This document shows, piece after piece, positions 34,058 through 43,081 of a DNA stretch of 64,000 nucleotides (the stretch's first letter is position 1; each line of letters opens with the position of its first letter). Origin of the DNA: a bacterium 0.1xD8-71. GTDB lineage: Bacteria; Bacillota; Clostridia; Lachnospirales; Lachnospiraceae. The notes under the pieces are model-generated. The model searched no databases, had not been told where the DNA came from, and was given only the letters and a program-made list of their open reading frames with translations. The position numbers were made by a program, and so were the translations under genes. The stretch lies in the NCBI GenBank assembly GCA_003612405.1, contig RAYR01000001.1:62001-126000 (forward strand). Reading direction: 5' to 3'.

Positions 34058-35548
34058 ATGGAAGTATTATACAGCAGTACGAGAAACAGTGGAAAGACAG
34101 TTACGGCATCTGAGGCAATCTTAAAGGGATTATCGGAGGATGGCGGCCTGTTCGTACCGGATCATATTCCGATGCTTCCCTGTTCCATGAGAGATCTTAT
34201 GGATAAGAACTATCAGGAGACAGCCTATGAAGTCATGAGACTGTTCCTCACGGATTTTACGGAGGAAGAGTTGAAGGGCTGTATTGCACGTGCATACGAT
34301 TCCAAGTTCGATACGGAAGTGATCGCTCCGCTGGTGGAGGCGGAGGGTACATATTATCTGGAACTTTTCCATGGAGCGACCATTGCTTTTAAGGATATGG
34401 CTCTTTCTATTCTGCCGCATCTGATGATTACCTCTGCCAGGAAGAATCATGTGGAGAATGAGATTGTCATCCTCACCGCCACATCCGGGGATACGGGGAA
34501 GGCGGCACTGGCCGGTTTTGCAGGGGTGGAAGGAACAAAGATCATCGTATTCTATCCCAAGAACGGCGTCAGTCCAATTCAGGAGAAACAGATGGTGACC
34601 CAGAAGGGGGACAATACCTTTGTGGTGGGAATCCATGGCAACTTTGATGATGCCCAGACCGGTGTGAAAGCGCTGTTTAATGACAGAGAACTGGAAGCGG
34701 AGATGGCGGCCAACGGTTTACAGTTTTCTTCCGCCAATTCCATCAACATCGGCCGACTGGTGCCGCAGATCGTCTATTATGTGTATGCTTACGCGCAGCT
34801 TTTAAAAGAAGAGAAGATTCAGGATGGGGAGAAGATTAATGTGGTGGTTCCCACCGGTAACTTCGGCAATATCCTGGCGGCTTTCTATGCAAAGAACATG
34901 GGTGTGCCGATCAACAAACTGATCTGTGCCTCCAATGAAAATAAAGTGCTCTATGATTTCTTTATGACAGGAGATTATGACAGGAATCGTGAATTTAAGC
35001 TGACCAGTTCCCCTTCCATGGATATCCTGATTTCCAGCAATCTGGAGCGGTTAATCTATCGGATCGCAGGCAGTGATGCCCGGAAAAATGCGGAGCTGAT
35101 GAAAACCTTGTCCGAGCAGGGAAGTTATCAGATTACGGACGAAATGAGAGAACAGCTTACAGATTTCTATGGTAATTTTGCGGATGAGAAAGAGACCGCA
35201 GAACGAATCCGGGAAATGTATGAGGATACGGGCTATGTGCTGGATACCCACACAGCGGTTGCCAGCGCCGTATATCAGAAGTATGTGGCGGATACAGGGG
35301 ATACCACAAAGACGGTGATTGCTTCCACGGCAAGTCCCTTTAAATTCACCAGAAGCGTGATGAAAGCCATCGATCAGAAGTACGACAGCCTTTCGGACTT
35401 TGAATTGGTGGATGAACTGTCAAAGATTGGAAATGTGGATGTGCCGAAGGCCATCGAGGAGATCAGGACGGCTCCCGTTCTGCATGACAATGTGTGTGAC
35501 AAGACAGAAATGAAGGCGGTAGTGAAGCGGTTTCTGGGTATGGAGTAG
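34058..35548 (+). CDS. thrC: Threonine synthase
   Basis: PLP enzyme making threonine from O-phosphohomoserine. The 496-residue protein has FHGATIAFKDMAL with the PLP-binding lysine (about residue 112), TATSGDTGKAAL (about 144-155) and the conserved NFGN (PTGNFGNILAAFY). N-terminal STRN(S)G matches the family. The open frame starts at a TTG at 34013, too near the promoter; I chose the ATG at 34058 (MEVLYSSTRN), with an ATG at 34046 as alternative. It has its own promoter and terminator, so it is monocistronic. Confidence 0.95.
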   Translation: MEVLYSSTRNSGKTVTASEAILKGLSEDGGLFVPDHIPMLPCSMRDLMDKNYQETAYEVMRLFLTDFTEEELKGCIARAYDSKFDTEVIAPLVEAEGTYYLELFHGATIAFKDMALSILPHLMITSARKNHVENEIVILTATSGDTGKAALAGFAGVEGTKIIVFYPKNGVSPIQEKQMVTQKGDNTFVVGIHGNFDDAQTGVKALFNDRELEAEMAANGLQFSSANSINIGRLVPQIVYYVYAYAQLLKEEKIQDGEKINVVVPTGNFGNILAAFYAKNMGVPINKLICASNENKVLYDFFMTGDYDRNREFKLTSSPSMDILISSNLERLIYRIAGSDARKNAELMKTLSEQGSYQITDEMREQLTDFYGNFADEKETAERIREMYEDTGYVLDTHTAVASAVYQKYVADTGDTTKTVIASTASPFKFTRSVMKAIDQKYDSLSDFELVDELSKIGNVDVPKAIEEIRTAPVLHDNVCDKTEMKAVVKRFLGME

Positions 35549-35608
35549 ATAGGGAAAGCTTCTTATTCTGATTTTATAATTAAGTATAGGTTAATAACGG
35601 TGAAAACG

Positions 35609-35640
35609 AAAAAGAGATGTCGGTTCGGCATCTCTTTTTA
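35609..35640 (+). terminator. thrC terminator
   Basis: AAAAAGAGATG, a short loop around TCGGTTCGG, and CATCTCTTTTT form a stem of at least 11 bp followed by T residues, 61 bases after thrC. Confidence 0.9.
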
Positions 35641-35679
35641 CTATTCTATTATACCATAAAACCGGCGTTTTTTCAAGAC

Positions 35680-35708
35680 TTGTAAGGCACGCTGGGGCAT
35701 TGTATACT
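35680..35708 (+). promoter_or_regulatory. Promoter of the DUF6323/DUF6179-like pair
   Basis: TTGTAA (35680-35685), 17 bases, TATACT (35703-35708), just 45 bases before the chosen start at 35753. Confidence 0.65.
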
Positions 35709-35752
35709 GGTGGATGTCGCGTTTTAAGATGGATTATGGGGAGGAATGGTGT

Positions 35753-36283
35753 ATGGAACAGAAAAACTGGCTGGAAGAGATGTCATATCAGACACTGATG
35801 GCGCAGGTAATGGAGACAAACCACTATACGCAAAAATATGGTCTTGCACTGAGAAAGGAGGACGCGGCCCTTTTGGCGAAAGAGAGGGCGGATGTGCTTA
35901 AGAAAGAGAGACGGGTGGAGTTCGGGCAGGGGATTTTAACCAAAATCATATATACATTCTGTGATTCGGCCTATCTTTATCAGGATAATTATTGTGAAAG
36001 CCTGATTCGTCTGCAGGAGATTTTCTATTCGTATAAAAACGAGATGCTGGATGAGATTACGGACGATGAGCTTCTGGAATTTATGAAAGAGCAGTTTGAG
36101 AATGTATGTTTTGGAGACTTTGGCTATCTGGAAGGTACGTGTCTGGATATTTTTGCCCAGGCTGTCCGGGCCGGTTATTCCGGATATAGAGAGACGGAGG
36201 GAAGGGGGAAATTTGAAAACTTTGATATTGTCAAAAGGTGGGACAGGGGATTGTATCTGGAAGCGCTGCATAATTTGTTTTAA
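35753..36283 (+). CDS. Uncharacterised protein, DUF6323-like
   Basis: A 176-residue, mostly helical cytoplasmic protein with no signal or membrane segment. Landmarks are ETNHYTQKYGLALRKEDA near the N-terminus and ESLIRLQEIFYSYKNEM in the middle, which I associate from memory with DUF6323. GGGGAGGA (35738-35745) 7 bases before ATG 35753 decides the start against the earlier ATG at 35714. The gene next to it is another uncharacterised helical protein, and the two form a frequent neighbour pair in Lachnospiraceae (recollection, not checked). No function is known to me. Confidence 0.75.
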   Translation: MEQKNWLEEMSYQTLMAQVMETNHYTQKYGLALRKEDAALLAKERADVLKKERRVEFGQGILTKIIYTFCDSAYLYQDNYCESLIRLQEIFYSYKNEMLDEITDDELLEFMKEQFENVCFGDFGYLEGTCLDIFAQAVRAGYSGYRETEGRGKFENFDIVKRWDRGLYLEALHNLF

Positions 36284-36331
36284 TCTTGGTTTGGGGATGT
36301 CGTTGCGTGAGGATAAAATGGGGTGGAAAGC

Positions 36332-37090
36332 ATGATGGAAATGAATCACTATTCAATGGAAGAAATAATGCTAATTGTATCTGAACTTGCTTGGAAGTAT
36401 ACGGGCTGTGACCATACATCCGTCACTTATGAGAGGGCGCAGATGCTGATGGAAGCGGTGTTGTATTGTATTAATGAATATGAACAGAACGGGGAAAATA
36501 CAAATGCATTGTTGGCACGAAAGATATCGGCAAAAGAGGCCTATGTGCATGGTCGGAAAATGGTGATGGATAAGTTGGAGAGGCTTCAGGTTTTATATAA
36601 TGAAATAATCATGGATTTTAGAGCCTATGGTTCTGCGTGTCTGCATGATACCATCAGAAAGGGAATACCAGCTTTTCTGGAGAAATATGATTATACATAT
36701 GCGCCTCAGGAAACCCTGCTGACATTGGACTATCCTGTGCTTGCGGATTTAGGGGACTTAAGCGGTGTGGACCGGGTATTTGCCTATGTGCAGTATATTG
36801 CTCTGGAACAGAAGTTTATGCAGAAGATGGATGAGGGGTATATCATGGAGAGCCTGCGCAGATATCACAGGGATTATGAGCATTTAGTCGAGAATATCTG
36901 TGAGATCGTGTTACAGGATATGTTAGGGCATGGTATGCCGGACAGAATGTTTGATGAAGCGTATGCTTTTAAGGCGCTGGAGCAGCTTGTGTCGAGGTAT
37001 TATGATAATAACAGGGATTTATTGGAGTATATAAAGTATGGTATTCCCAATATCGTGGCAAGGATGCAGTGTAATCCGGGGAGTTTATAA
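36332..37090 (+). CDS. Uncharacterised protein, DUF6179-like
   Basis: A 252-residue all-helical cytoplasmic protein. Recognisable landmarks are LVSELAWKYTGCDHTSVTYE (residues about 14-33), a central DYTYAPQETLLTLDYP and a long C-terminal helical part. I place it tentatively in DUF6179, the usual neighbour of DUF6323. The GTG at 36323 is an alternative start. The spacing (48 bases) and the shared promoter suggest one operon with the previous gene. Confidence 0.7.
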   Translation: MMEMNHYSMEEIMLIVSELAWKYTGCDHTSVTYERAQMLMEAVLYCINEYEQNGENTNALLARKISAKEAYVHGRKMVMDKLERLQVLYNEIIMDFRAYGSACLHDTIRKGIPAFLEKYDYTYAPQETLLTLDYPVLADLGDLSGVDRVFAYVQYIALEQKFMQKMDEGYIMESLRRYHRDYEHLVENICEIVLQDMLGHGMPDRMFDEAYAFKALEQLVSRYYDNNRDLLEYIKYGIPNIVARMQCNPGSL

Positions 37091-37139
37091 TATTACCCCT
37101 ATGATTCCGGTTCGGGGAATCTCATATTATGCTGTCGTG

Positions 37140-37169
37140 TTGACAAACTGCCAGAGAATAGAGTAATGT
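37140..37169 (+). promoter_or_regulatory. Candidate promoter of the secreted DUF5780-like gene
   Basis: A perfect TTGACA (37140-37145) is followed after 18 bases by TAATGT (37164-37169), a weak -10. Confidence 0.4.
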
Positions 37170-37204
37170 TTTGCTTAGAATATATAAAAAGGAGTGCCGC
37201 GATT

Positions 37205-37846
37205 ATGAGAATAAAACGAGAAACGCTTGTGATGCTTATATCTGTCTGCCTTATCATTTTGGTCACAGTCAGCCTGTCAGGTACTTATGCGTTTGCATCC
37301 ACAGATAAAAAAGATGCCATATCAATCATCCATGAAAGTGCAGACATTCTCCATTACGAGGACGGGGTGCCCTATATTCACGATATTCTTACAAACAATA
37401 CAGATAAAACCATCATAGAAACACAGTATACAATGCTGGCTTATGATGAAAACGGTTCTCCGCTGAAACTAGATTGGAATTTCTTCGACAGCAGTGCGGA
37501 TAGCAGTTATGAAAATGCGGTCTCGTCAAAGGAGAATATCTTATCCGGTCAGACGGAAGAATACCGCGGTGGCTGGTCACTATATGACGGGGAGGTTATG
37601 AAGGATTTTCCGAAAGTGGGAGACGGCGGGGCCAGTCAGGTTACCTATGTACTGGTGTGTTTGCAAAAGGTTATGTTTGAGGACGGTACGGTTTGGGAGA
37701 ACCCGGATTATGATAACTGGCTTATGACATATGCGGGAAAAGAAACAGAGATTGAAGAATTGCAGACTTATTATCCGCATAGATATGACACAACCGGCAA
37801 ACAGCCACAGGAAGAGGAAAATGAAATCGGAAACATTGATCAATAA
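37205..37846 (+). CDS. Secreted protein, DUF5780-like beta domain
   Basis: A 213-residue protein with a signal peptide or N-terminal anchor (hydrophobic residues about 8-27, possible cleavage after TYAFA). The mature part is an immunoglobulin-like beta domain: NNTDKTIIETQYTMLAYDE, SGQTEEYRGGWSLYD, and a C-terminal FEDGTVWENPDYDNW that I associate with DUF5780. The C-terminus is acidic. AAAAAGGAG precedes the ATG. Its end overlaps the MATE gene by 26 bases in another frame. Confidence 0.75.
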   Translation: MRIKRETLVMLISVCLIILVTVSLSGTYAFASTDKKDAISIIHESADILHYEDGVPYIHDILTNNTDKTIIETQYTMLAYDENGSPLKLDWNFFDSSADSSYENAVSSKENILSGQTEEYRGGWSLYDGEVMKDFPKVGDGGASQVTYVLVCLQKVMFEDGTVWENPDYDNWLMTYAGKETEIEELQTYYPHRYDTTGKQPQEEENEIGNIDQ

Positions 37847-39098
37847 AAAGGACTTTTATAAAACACTGACAAGACTTGCACTGCCGATTGCCTTTCAAAG
37901 CCTGATGCTTGCAGCGGTGGCGGCGGGGGATGCGTTGATGCTTGGAAAGGTCGCGCAGAATGAAATGACGGCAGTTTCTCTGGCAACGCAGATTCAGTTT
38001 GTCCAGAATATGTTCCTCGGAGCCATTACGGCGGCAGGAGCTATCCTTGGCGCCCAGTACTGGGGAAAAGGTGACAAGGATACGCTGGAGAATATTTTTA
38101 ATATGATGCTTCGTTTTGGCGGCATCATATCCGTGTTGTTCTTTCTTGCGTGCGAACTGGCGCCGGAACTGCTTATGCATATTTTTACGCCGGATGCCGT
38201 GTTGATTTCCATTGGCAGCTCTTATCTGCGGATCGCAGGGTGGTCTTACCTGTTTACAGGCGTTTCCCAATGTTATCTGACAGTTATGAAGGTGTCAGAT
38301 CATGTAAAACCCTGTGCGTTTATCAGTTCGTGCGCCGTGCTTTTGAATATCGGCTTAAATGCCGTATTTATTTTCGGACTGTTTGGATTACCAGCAATGC
38401 AGGCCAGGGGCGCTGCGCTTGCCACCACTTTGTCCCGGATAATAGAACTGGTTTTATGCATTGTCCTATCCTCCAAACCATCATATATCCGTCCGGCATG
38501 GGAGCGGTTTTTAAAACTGCCCGGACAGCTGAAAAAGGATTTTGCCAGACAATGTCTTCCCCTTATGGGCGGCTCTTTGTGCTGGGGCGTTGGTTTTACT
38601 TCCTATACGGCCATTATGGGACATGTGGGGACTGACGCGGCTGCGGCCAATTCCATCGCAGCGGTGGTGCGCGATTTGATCTGCTGTATGTGTAACGGCA
38701 TCGGCAGTGCTGCGGGAATCATGGTGGGAAATGAACTCGGCGCGGGACGGCTTGAGCGCGGAAAAGCATATGGAATAAAACTGAAAAATATCTCTTACGT
38801 CATTGGATTTATCTCCGCAGCTCTTGTGCTTGCCGTGACGCCGCTTATTATCAGAATGGTAGTCCTGACGGATCAGGCGGGAGAATATCTTCTGGGGATG
38901 ATGCTGGTTATGGCGGTCTATATGATCGGACGCTGCATCAATACCGTAGTGATTAACGGCGTACTGGATGGCGCATTTGTCCTGCATTGGCCGCCGATTT
39001 TGGTTTACGCATGTACCTGTCTGGATGAGGTGGGGAAGATTCCATGGGTGATGCTGCGATTCCGGAAATACAAATGGGTACAGGATTTAACGCGGTAA
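37821..39098 (+). CDS. MATE-family multidrug/metabolite exporter
   Basis: A 425-residue integral membrane protein with about twelve helices in two similar halves. The N-terminal LTRLALPIAFQSLMLAAVAAGDALMLG (two adjacent blocks) and the second-half CLPLMGGSLCWGVGF fit MATE exporters of the NorM/DinF type, which exchange cations for drugs or metabolites. The start at 37821, with GGAAGAGGAAA before it, lies inside the end of the preceding gene. Upstream in-frame codons exist, but the protein they add (very basic) is unlike the family. Substrate unknown. Confidence 0.88.
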   Translation: MKSETLINKKDFYKTLTRLALPIAFQSLMLAAVAAGDALMLGKVAQNEMTAVSLATQIQFVQNMFLGAITAAGAILGAQYWGKGDKDTLENIFNMMLRFGGIISVLFFLACELAPELLMHIFTPDAVLISIGSSYLRIAGWSYLFTGVSQCYLTVMKVSDHVKPCAFISSCAVLLNIGLNAVFIFGLFGLPAMQARGAALATTLSRIIELVLCIVLSSKPSYIRPAWERFLKLPGQLKKDFARQCLPLMGGSLCWGVGFTSYTAIMGHVGTDAAAANSIAAVVRDLICCMCNGIGSAAGIMVGNELGAGRLERGKAYGIKLKNISYVIGFISAALVLAVTPLIIRMVVLTDQAGEYLLGMMLVMAVYMIGRCINTVVINGVLDGAFVLHWPPILVYACTCLDEVGKIPWVMLRFRKYKWVQDLTR

Positions 39099-39217
39099 GA
39101 AAGTTTGTGGATTTTTTGAAGATAATATACCACCTGTTTCGTTTACAGATATATAGAGAATTGAGAGCGCGTGACGCAAACTCAGGGATAAATCTGTAAA
39201 AGAATGGGAGGATATGT

Positions 39218-39751
39218 ATGAGAAAAATTATGATAGCAGCGGTTATTGTCTGTATATTCCTTACGGGCTGTAAAAGCGTAACGCCTGCATTGGGCACCGG
39301 GGTGGAAAAAACTGCTGAGAGCAGTGGACAGTCAGAGAGTGGAGAAGAGGCAGAGACCTTAGAACAGCCAGATGAGACAGAAGGTTTAGAAAGCCTGAAA
39401 CAATTAGAAAGTTTGAAACCATTAGGGAGCATGGAGGAGTTGGGAATTAAGGAACTGGAAAATAACTGGCCGGAAAGTCTTTGTTATAATGCGGATGGCG
39501 TCAGTGGGAATCCCATATATACGGAGATTGAGATTGATACACCCATGACACTGTCAGTCTATTGTGAGACATTGAATGGCAGTCTGCGGTTAAAAATCGT
39601 GAATAAGGATACCGGATGGGGCTGTTTTGAGGAAAAAGATCCGGACGGTGAGTACACGGTAGAGATTGATAAGGCGGGAACCTGGCAGGTATTTTTTTAT
39701 GCCAAAGAACATGTGGGAAGTGTTCAGATTGTACCTGAGGGGACTAAATAG
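39218..39751 (+). CDS. Lipoprotein of unknown function
   Basis: A 177-residue protein with a lipoprotein signal (basic residues, hydrophobic core, LTGC at about residues 15-18). Residues 30-75 are an acidic, Glu/Ser/Leu-rich linker with loosely repeated LESLKQLESLKPL; the remainder is a small beta domain with SLRLKIVNKDTGWGC and an ending WQVFFYAKEHVG. No family recognised. GGAGGA lies 5 bases before the ATG. A long hairpin at 39761-39802 follows. Confidence 0.8.
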   Translation: MRKIMIAAVIVCIFLTGCKSVTPALGTGVEKTAESSGQSESGEEAETLEQPDETEGLESLKQLESLKPLGSMEELGIKELENNWPESLCYNADGVSGNPIYTEIEIDTPMTLSVYCETLNGSLRLKIVNKDTGWGCFEEKDPDGEYTVEIDKAGTWQVFFYAKEHVGSVQIVPEGTK

Positions 39752-39760
39752 CAATAAAAA

Positions 39761-39802
39761 GAGCATGGGCTATTACGACAGTGCAGTCATAGTACCATGC
39801 TC
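39761..39802. terminator. Long hairpin between the lipoprotein and citrate synthase genes
   Basis: GAGCATGG at 39761-39768 pairs with CCATGCTC at 39795-39802, with inner CTAT/ATAG and GAC/GTC pairs. Short A- and T-rich tracts flank it. It could act as a terminator for the two convergent genes. Confidence 0.5.
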
Positions 39803-39826
39803 CCTTTCTGTTTATCGTTATGGTTG

Positions 39827-41197
39827 TCAGGAATTCCTTTCCTGTAACTTTTGATAATCCCTGTCCACGCAGATGGTCTTATATGCGGGACGGATAATCT
39901 TACCGTTGTTTGCCAGCTCCTCCATGCGGTGGGCGCTCCAGCCTACGATCCTCGCAATCGCAAAGATAGGGGTATAGAGTTCCATCGGGAGATTGAGCAT
40001 ATCATATACAAAACCGGAGTAGAAGTCTACGTTAACATTGACGCCTTTATAGATGGGACGTTCTTTCGAGATGATTTCCGGCGCCAGCCGCTCCACCAGA
40101 GAATAGAGGGCAAATTCGTCATGTAAGCCCTTTTCTTCCGAGAGTTTCTCCACAAAGGTCTTAAAGATGATGGCACGGGGATCGGATTTTGAGTAAACCG
40201 CATGTCCCACACCATAAATTAATCCGGCATGATCGAAAGCTTCCTTATGAAGAAGCCTGGTAAGGTAGTCCGCCACCTGTCCTTCATTCTTCCAGTCAGA
40301 GACTTCCCGTTTCATCTCATCAAACATCTTCACAACCTTGATGTTGGCACCGCCGTGGCGCGGTCCTTTTAAGGAGCCGATGGCTGCCGCAATGACGGAG
40401 TAGGTGTCCGTCAGCGATGAGGTAACCACATGAGTTGTAAAGGAAGAGTTATTACCGCCGCCGTGCTCCATATGCAGAATCAGGGCGATATCCAGTATCT
40501 TGGCTTCCAACGGCGTGTATTTACTGTCCGGACGCAGGATATGTAGAATGTTTTCCGCATTGGACAGTTCCAGCTGCGGCTGATGGATATAGAGGCTCTC
40601 TCCGTTATGGTAATGGTTGTAAGCCTGATAGCCGTAGATGGAGAGCATCGGGAATAAAGCAATCAGCTGTAAACTCTGTCTTAAGACATTGGGCAGGGAA
40701 GTGTCGTCTGCCCGGTCATCGTAAGAATAGAGGGTGAGCACGCATCTTGCCAGCGTATTCATCATATCGTTACTGGGTGCCTTCATAATAATATCGCGTA
40801 CAAAACTGGTTGGAAGGGAACGATAGCTGTTTAAAAGTTTGGTAAAACTTTCAAGTTCCTTCGCATCTGGCAGTTTGTCAAACAGAAGAAGATAAGTTAC
40901 TTCTTCAAAACCAAAGCGGCCGTCGGCGGAAAAACCATCCACCAGATCTTTGACATTGTATCCTCTGTAGAAAAGCTGTCCGTGTGTGGGAACCTGTACG
41001 CCGTCAACAATCTTGTTGGCACGCACATCGGAAATATTGGTCAGACCGGCTAATACACCTTTGCCGTTTAAATCACGCAGTCCACGCTTAACATCATATT
41101 TCGTAAAAAGTTCCGTATCTATAATGCCGGCTTGTTCACTCATATTCGCAAGTCGTACGATTTCAGGTGTAACTTCAGAAAAACTGTTATGTTCCAT
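39827..41197 (-). CDS. gltA: Citrate synthase
   Basis: Condenses oxaloacetate with acetyl-CoA. The 456-residue protein includes the active-site HMEHGGGNNSSFTTHV (about residues 262-277, first His), GPRHGGAN (about 300), and DFYSGFVYDML (Asp, about 397-407); the overall form is the longer clostridial type with an N-terminal extension of 50 or so residues. The frame opens at 41227, but GGGAGG 9 bases before the ATG at 41197 sets the start. A minus-strand promoter is at 41291-41320. No aconitase or isocitrate dehydrogenase gene is adjacent, so it probably feeds glutamate synthesis. Confidence 0.94.
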   Translation of the reverse strand: MEHNSFSEVTPEIVRLANMSEQAGIIDTELFTKYDVKRGLRDLNGKGVLAGLTNISDVRANKIVDGVQVPTHGQLFYRGYNVKDLVDGFSADGRFGFEEVTYLLLFDKLPDAKELESFTKLLNSYRSLPTSFVRDIIMKAPSNDMMNTLARCVLTLYSYDDRADDTSLPNVLRQSLQLIALFPMLSIYGYQAYNHYHNGESLYIHQPQLELSNAENILHILRPDSKYTPLEAKILDIALILHMEHGGGNNSSFTTHVVTSSLTDTYSVIAAAIGSLKGPRHGGANIKVVKMFDEMKREVSDWKNEGQVADYLTRLLHKEAFDHAGLIYGVGHAVYSKSDPRAIIFKTFVEKLSEEKGLHDEFALYSLVERLAPEIISKERPIYKGVNVNVDFYSGFVYDMLNLPMELYTPIFAIARIVGWSAHRMEELANNGKIIRPAYKTICVDRDYQKLQERNS

Positions 41198-41290
41198 AGA
41201 TATGTACCTCCCTTCATAATGCGTCATATCTTTCCCATGCGATGCGGTGCATGGATGTGGATGTATACCATCTTTTAGTTTGCCTTACTT

Positions 41291-41320
41291 ATCATACCAT
41301 GAAAAAAAAGTCTGAAACAA
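41291..41320 (-). promoter_or_regulatory. gltA promoter (minus strand) in the 321-base divergent gap
   Basis: On the minus strand TTGTTT (41320-41315), 18 bases, TATGAT (41296-41291), with TGG preceding the -10. The 321-base gap between gltA and deoC otherwise holds AT-rich sequence, this promoter and the deoC promoter at 41414; I saw no other gene or RNA. Confidence 0.5.
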
Positions 41321-41413
41321 GCAAAAAGAAGAAATTAACAAAACTTTAACAATTTTTTTCTGTAAAAATAGTAAAATAGTACCAGAAAAAAGAAGACATT
41401 TGTATTTTGGATA

Positions 41414-41422
41414 TGCTATAAT
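41414..41422 (+). promoter_or_regulatory. Extended -10 promoter for deoC
   Basis: TGCTATAAT at 41414-41422 is a perfect extended -10; no clear -35 lies upstream. Leader of about 90 bases to the deoC start. Confidence 0.55.
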
Positions 41423-41518
41423 GTCCACGAAGGTAAGGAGCAGGGCCGGGGGTGTCAGGGACAGACAGGCTTTCCTGCGCTGATAATAGGATTGTTCAGA
41501 AAGGAGTGTCATTGGAAA

Positions 41519-42172
41519 GTGGATAAGAAAGAGATATTGAAACGGGTGGACCATACGCAGTTGAAGGCTTATGCAACCTGGGAGGATATTGTCACCCTCT
41601 GTGATGAGGCAATTGCAAACAGGACGGCTTCTGTCTGTGTACCGCCGGTTTATATTAAGAGGATACATGATAAGTATCAGGAGAAGATCAATATTTGTAC
41701 CGTGGTGGGATTCCCGCTGGGATATTCTGTGACGGAGGCCAAAGTGGCGGAGACCCGTAAGGCCATAGAAGACGGTGCCGGCGAGATAGATATGGTAGTG
41801 AATATCAGCGATGTCAAAAATGGTCTTTATCAGAATGTGGAAGAGGAAATCCGTACTTTGAAAAAGGCATGTGGCGATAAGATCTTGAAAGTCATCATAG
41901 AGACCTGTTATCTGACAGAGGAAGAAAAGATTGCCATGTGCAAGGCTGTGACCAATGCAGGAGCAGATTATATTAAGACTTCCACCGGTTTTGGAACAGG
42001 CGGCGCCACCATAGAAGATATTCGTCTTTTTAAAAAGCATATCGGCCCGCATGTGAAGATCAAGGCGGCAGGCGGTATCTCCACGCTGGAGGATTTAGAG
42101 GCTTTTGTGAAAGAAGGATGTGACAGAATCGGTACGTCCAGGGCAGTGGGGCTGTTACAGGATTGTTTTTAG
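41519..42172 (+). CDS. deoC: Deoxyribose-phosphate aldolase
   Basis: Class I aldolase that cleaves 2-deoxyribose-5-phosphate to glyceraldehyde-3-phosphate and acetaldehyde in deoxynucleoside catabolism. The 217-residue protein contains VDHTQLKAYAT near the N-terminus, KVIIETCYLTEEE (about 119-131), and the Schiff-base lysine in YIKTSTGFGTGGAT (about 149-162). No ATG is suitable: GTG at 41519 lies 12 bases after AAGGAG, while a TTG at 41492 is upstream of that site, so GTG is chosen. No other deo genes are near. Confidence 0.93.
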   Translation: MDKKEILKRVDHTQLKAYATWEDIVTLCDEAIANRTASVCVPPVYIKRIHDKYQEKINICTVVGFPLGYSVTEAKVAETRKAIEDGAGEIDMVVNISDVKNGLYQNVEEEIRTLKKACGDKILKVIIETCYLTEEEKIAMCKAVTNAGADYIKTSTGFGTGGATIEDIRLFKKHIGPHVKIKAAGGISTLEDLEAFVKEGCDRIGTSRAVGLLQDCF

Positions 42173-42178
42173 GAAATT

Positions 42179-42201
42179 TAGGAAATTTTTCCTATTTTTT
42201 G
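42179..42201 (+). terminator. Weak terminator after deoC
   Basis: AGGAA-ATTT-TTCCT followed by ATTTTTT directly after the deoC stop. The stem is only about 5 bp, so read-through is likely. Confidence 0.4.
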
Positions 42202-42202
42202 T

Positions 42203-42230
42203 TTGCTTTTTCAGGCGGCGGCGGTATAAT
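42203..42230 (+). promoter_or_regulatory. Promoter of the flagellin-like gene
   Basis: TTGCTT (42203-42208), 16 bases, TATAAT (42225-42230). It looks like a sigma-A promoter; I do not see the TAAA-N15-GCCGATAA pattern of the flagellar sigma factor. Confidence 0.5.
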
Positions 42231-42320
42231 ATTAGTATATTAGGTACAGTATAATTTGCAGTTTGACGGTAAAATATATTTATGTGGATTGTAGTTGATT
42301 TTGTAGAAAGGAGCATGGTT

Positions 42321-43079
42321 ATGAACTCGATATCATCTCAAAAAGGTCTTTCCTGGTCTTATACACATCTTGCCAGCGGTAAGCGGATCAATACCGCCAA
42401 GGATGATGCGGCAGGAATGGCTATTGCCAAACGGATGCAGAGTCAGGAGACCGGGCTTCGTGTAGGCGCTGACAATGCTGGGATGGCCATGGGTGCCCTC
42501 AATGTAGCGGAGGGTGCGATGGGAGGTATCTCCGATTATTTACAGCGGATTCACGAGCTTGCCATCCGGTCCATGAACGGTATTAATTCCGATGCGGATA
42601 AGCAGATTTACCAGAAGGAGATTGATCAGCTTAAACAGGGAATTGAATCTCTGGCGAGGGATACTTCTTTTAACGAACAGAAGCTGTTGGACGGCAGTAT
42701 GGCGGATATGGCAGTGGCTACTTCACCAAATGGCGGCGGTATGAGAATCCAGATGGAAAATGCTACCCTGGAAGCACTGGGGATTGCCGATCTGGATGTC
42801 ACTTCCAAAGATTTTAACCTGGATTCCATCAAGAAGGCAATGGATATGGTTTCTGAGCGCAGAAGCAGTCTGGGCGCTTCCACCAATGCCCTGGAGCGGG
42901 TACGCAACTATAATTCGTCAGCGGCCCTTTCCCAGTTATCATCCAGGAGCCGTCTGGAAGATCTGGACTTCCCGAAAGCAATCTCCAAAAAGAAAGAGGA
43001 AGAAGTGCTTGGGCAGTACCGGATGCACATGCTCAGAAGACAGATGGATCAGAAGAAATCTCTCACGGCCTTGTTTTAA
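42321..43079 (+). CDS. Atypical flagellin-like protein
   Basis: A 252-residue protein related to flagellin. The D1 motifs are clear: LASGKRINTAKDDAAGMAIAKRM (two blocks, residues 17-39), VAEGAMGGISDYLQRIHELAIRSMNG (about 65-90) and DTSFNEQKLLDGS (about 118-130). The canonical first 18 or so residues (hydrophobic D0, such as INHNISALNT) are replaced by MNSISSQKGLSWSYTH. The C-terminal helix ends with a charged stretch (KKKEEEVLGQYRMHMLRRQMDQKKS) instead of the usual LAQANQ end. No flagellar export or hook gene is near. It may be a divergent minor flagellin or a non-filament protein. AAAGGAG supports ATG 42321. Confidence 0.82.
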   Translation: MNSISSQKGLSWSYTHLASGKRINTAKDDAAGMAIAKRMQSQETGLRVGADNAGMAMGALNVAEGAMGGISDYLQRIHELAIRSMNGINSDADKQIYQKEIDQLKQGIESLARDTSFNEQKLLDGSMADMAVATSPNGGGMRIQMENATLEALGIADLDVTSKDFNLDSIKKAMDMVSERRSSLGASTNALERVRNYNSSAALSQLSSRSRLEDLDFPKAISKKKEEEVLGQYRMHMLRRQMDQKKSLTALF

Positions 43080-43081
43080 TA

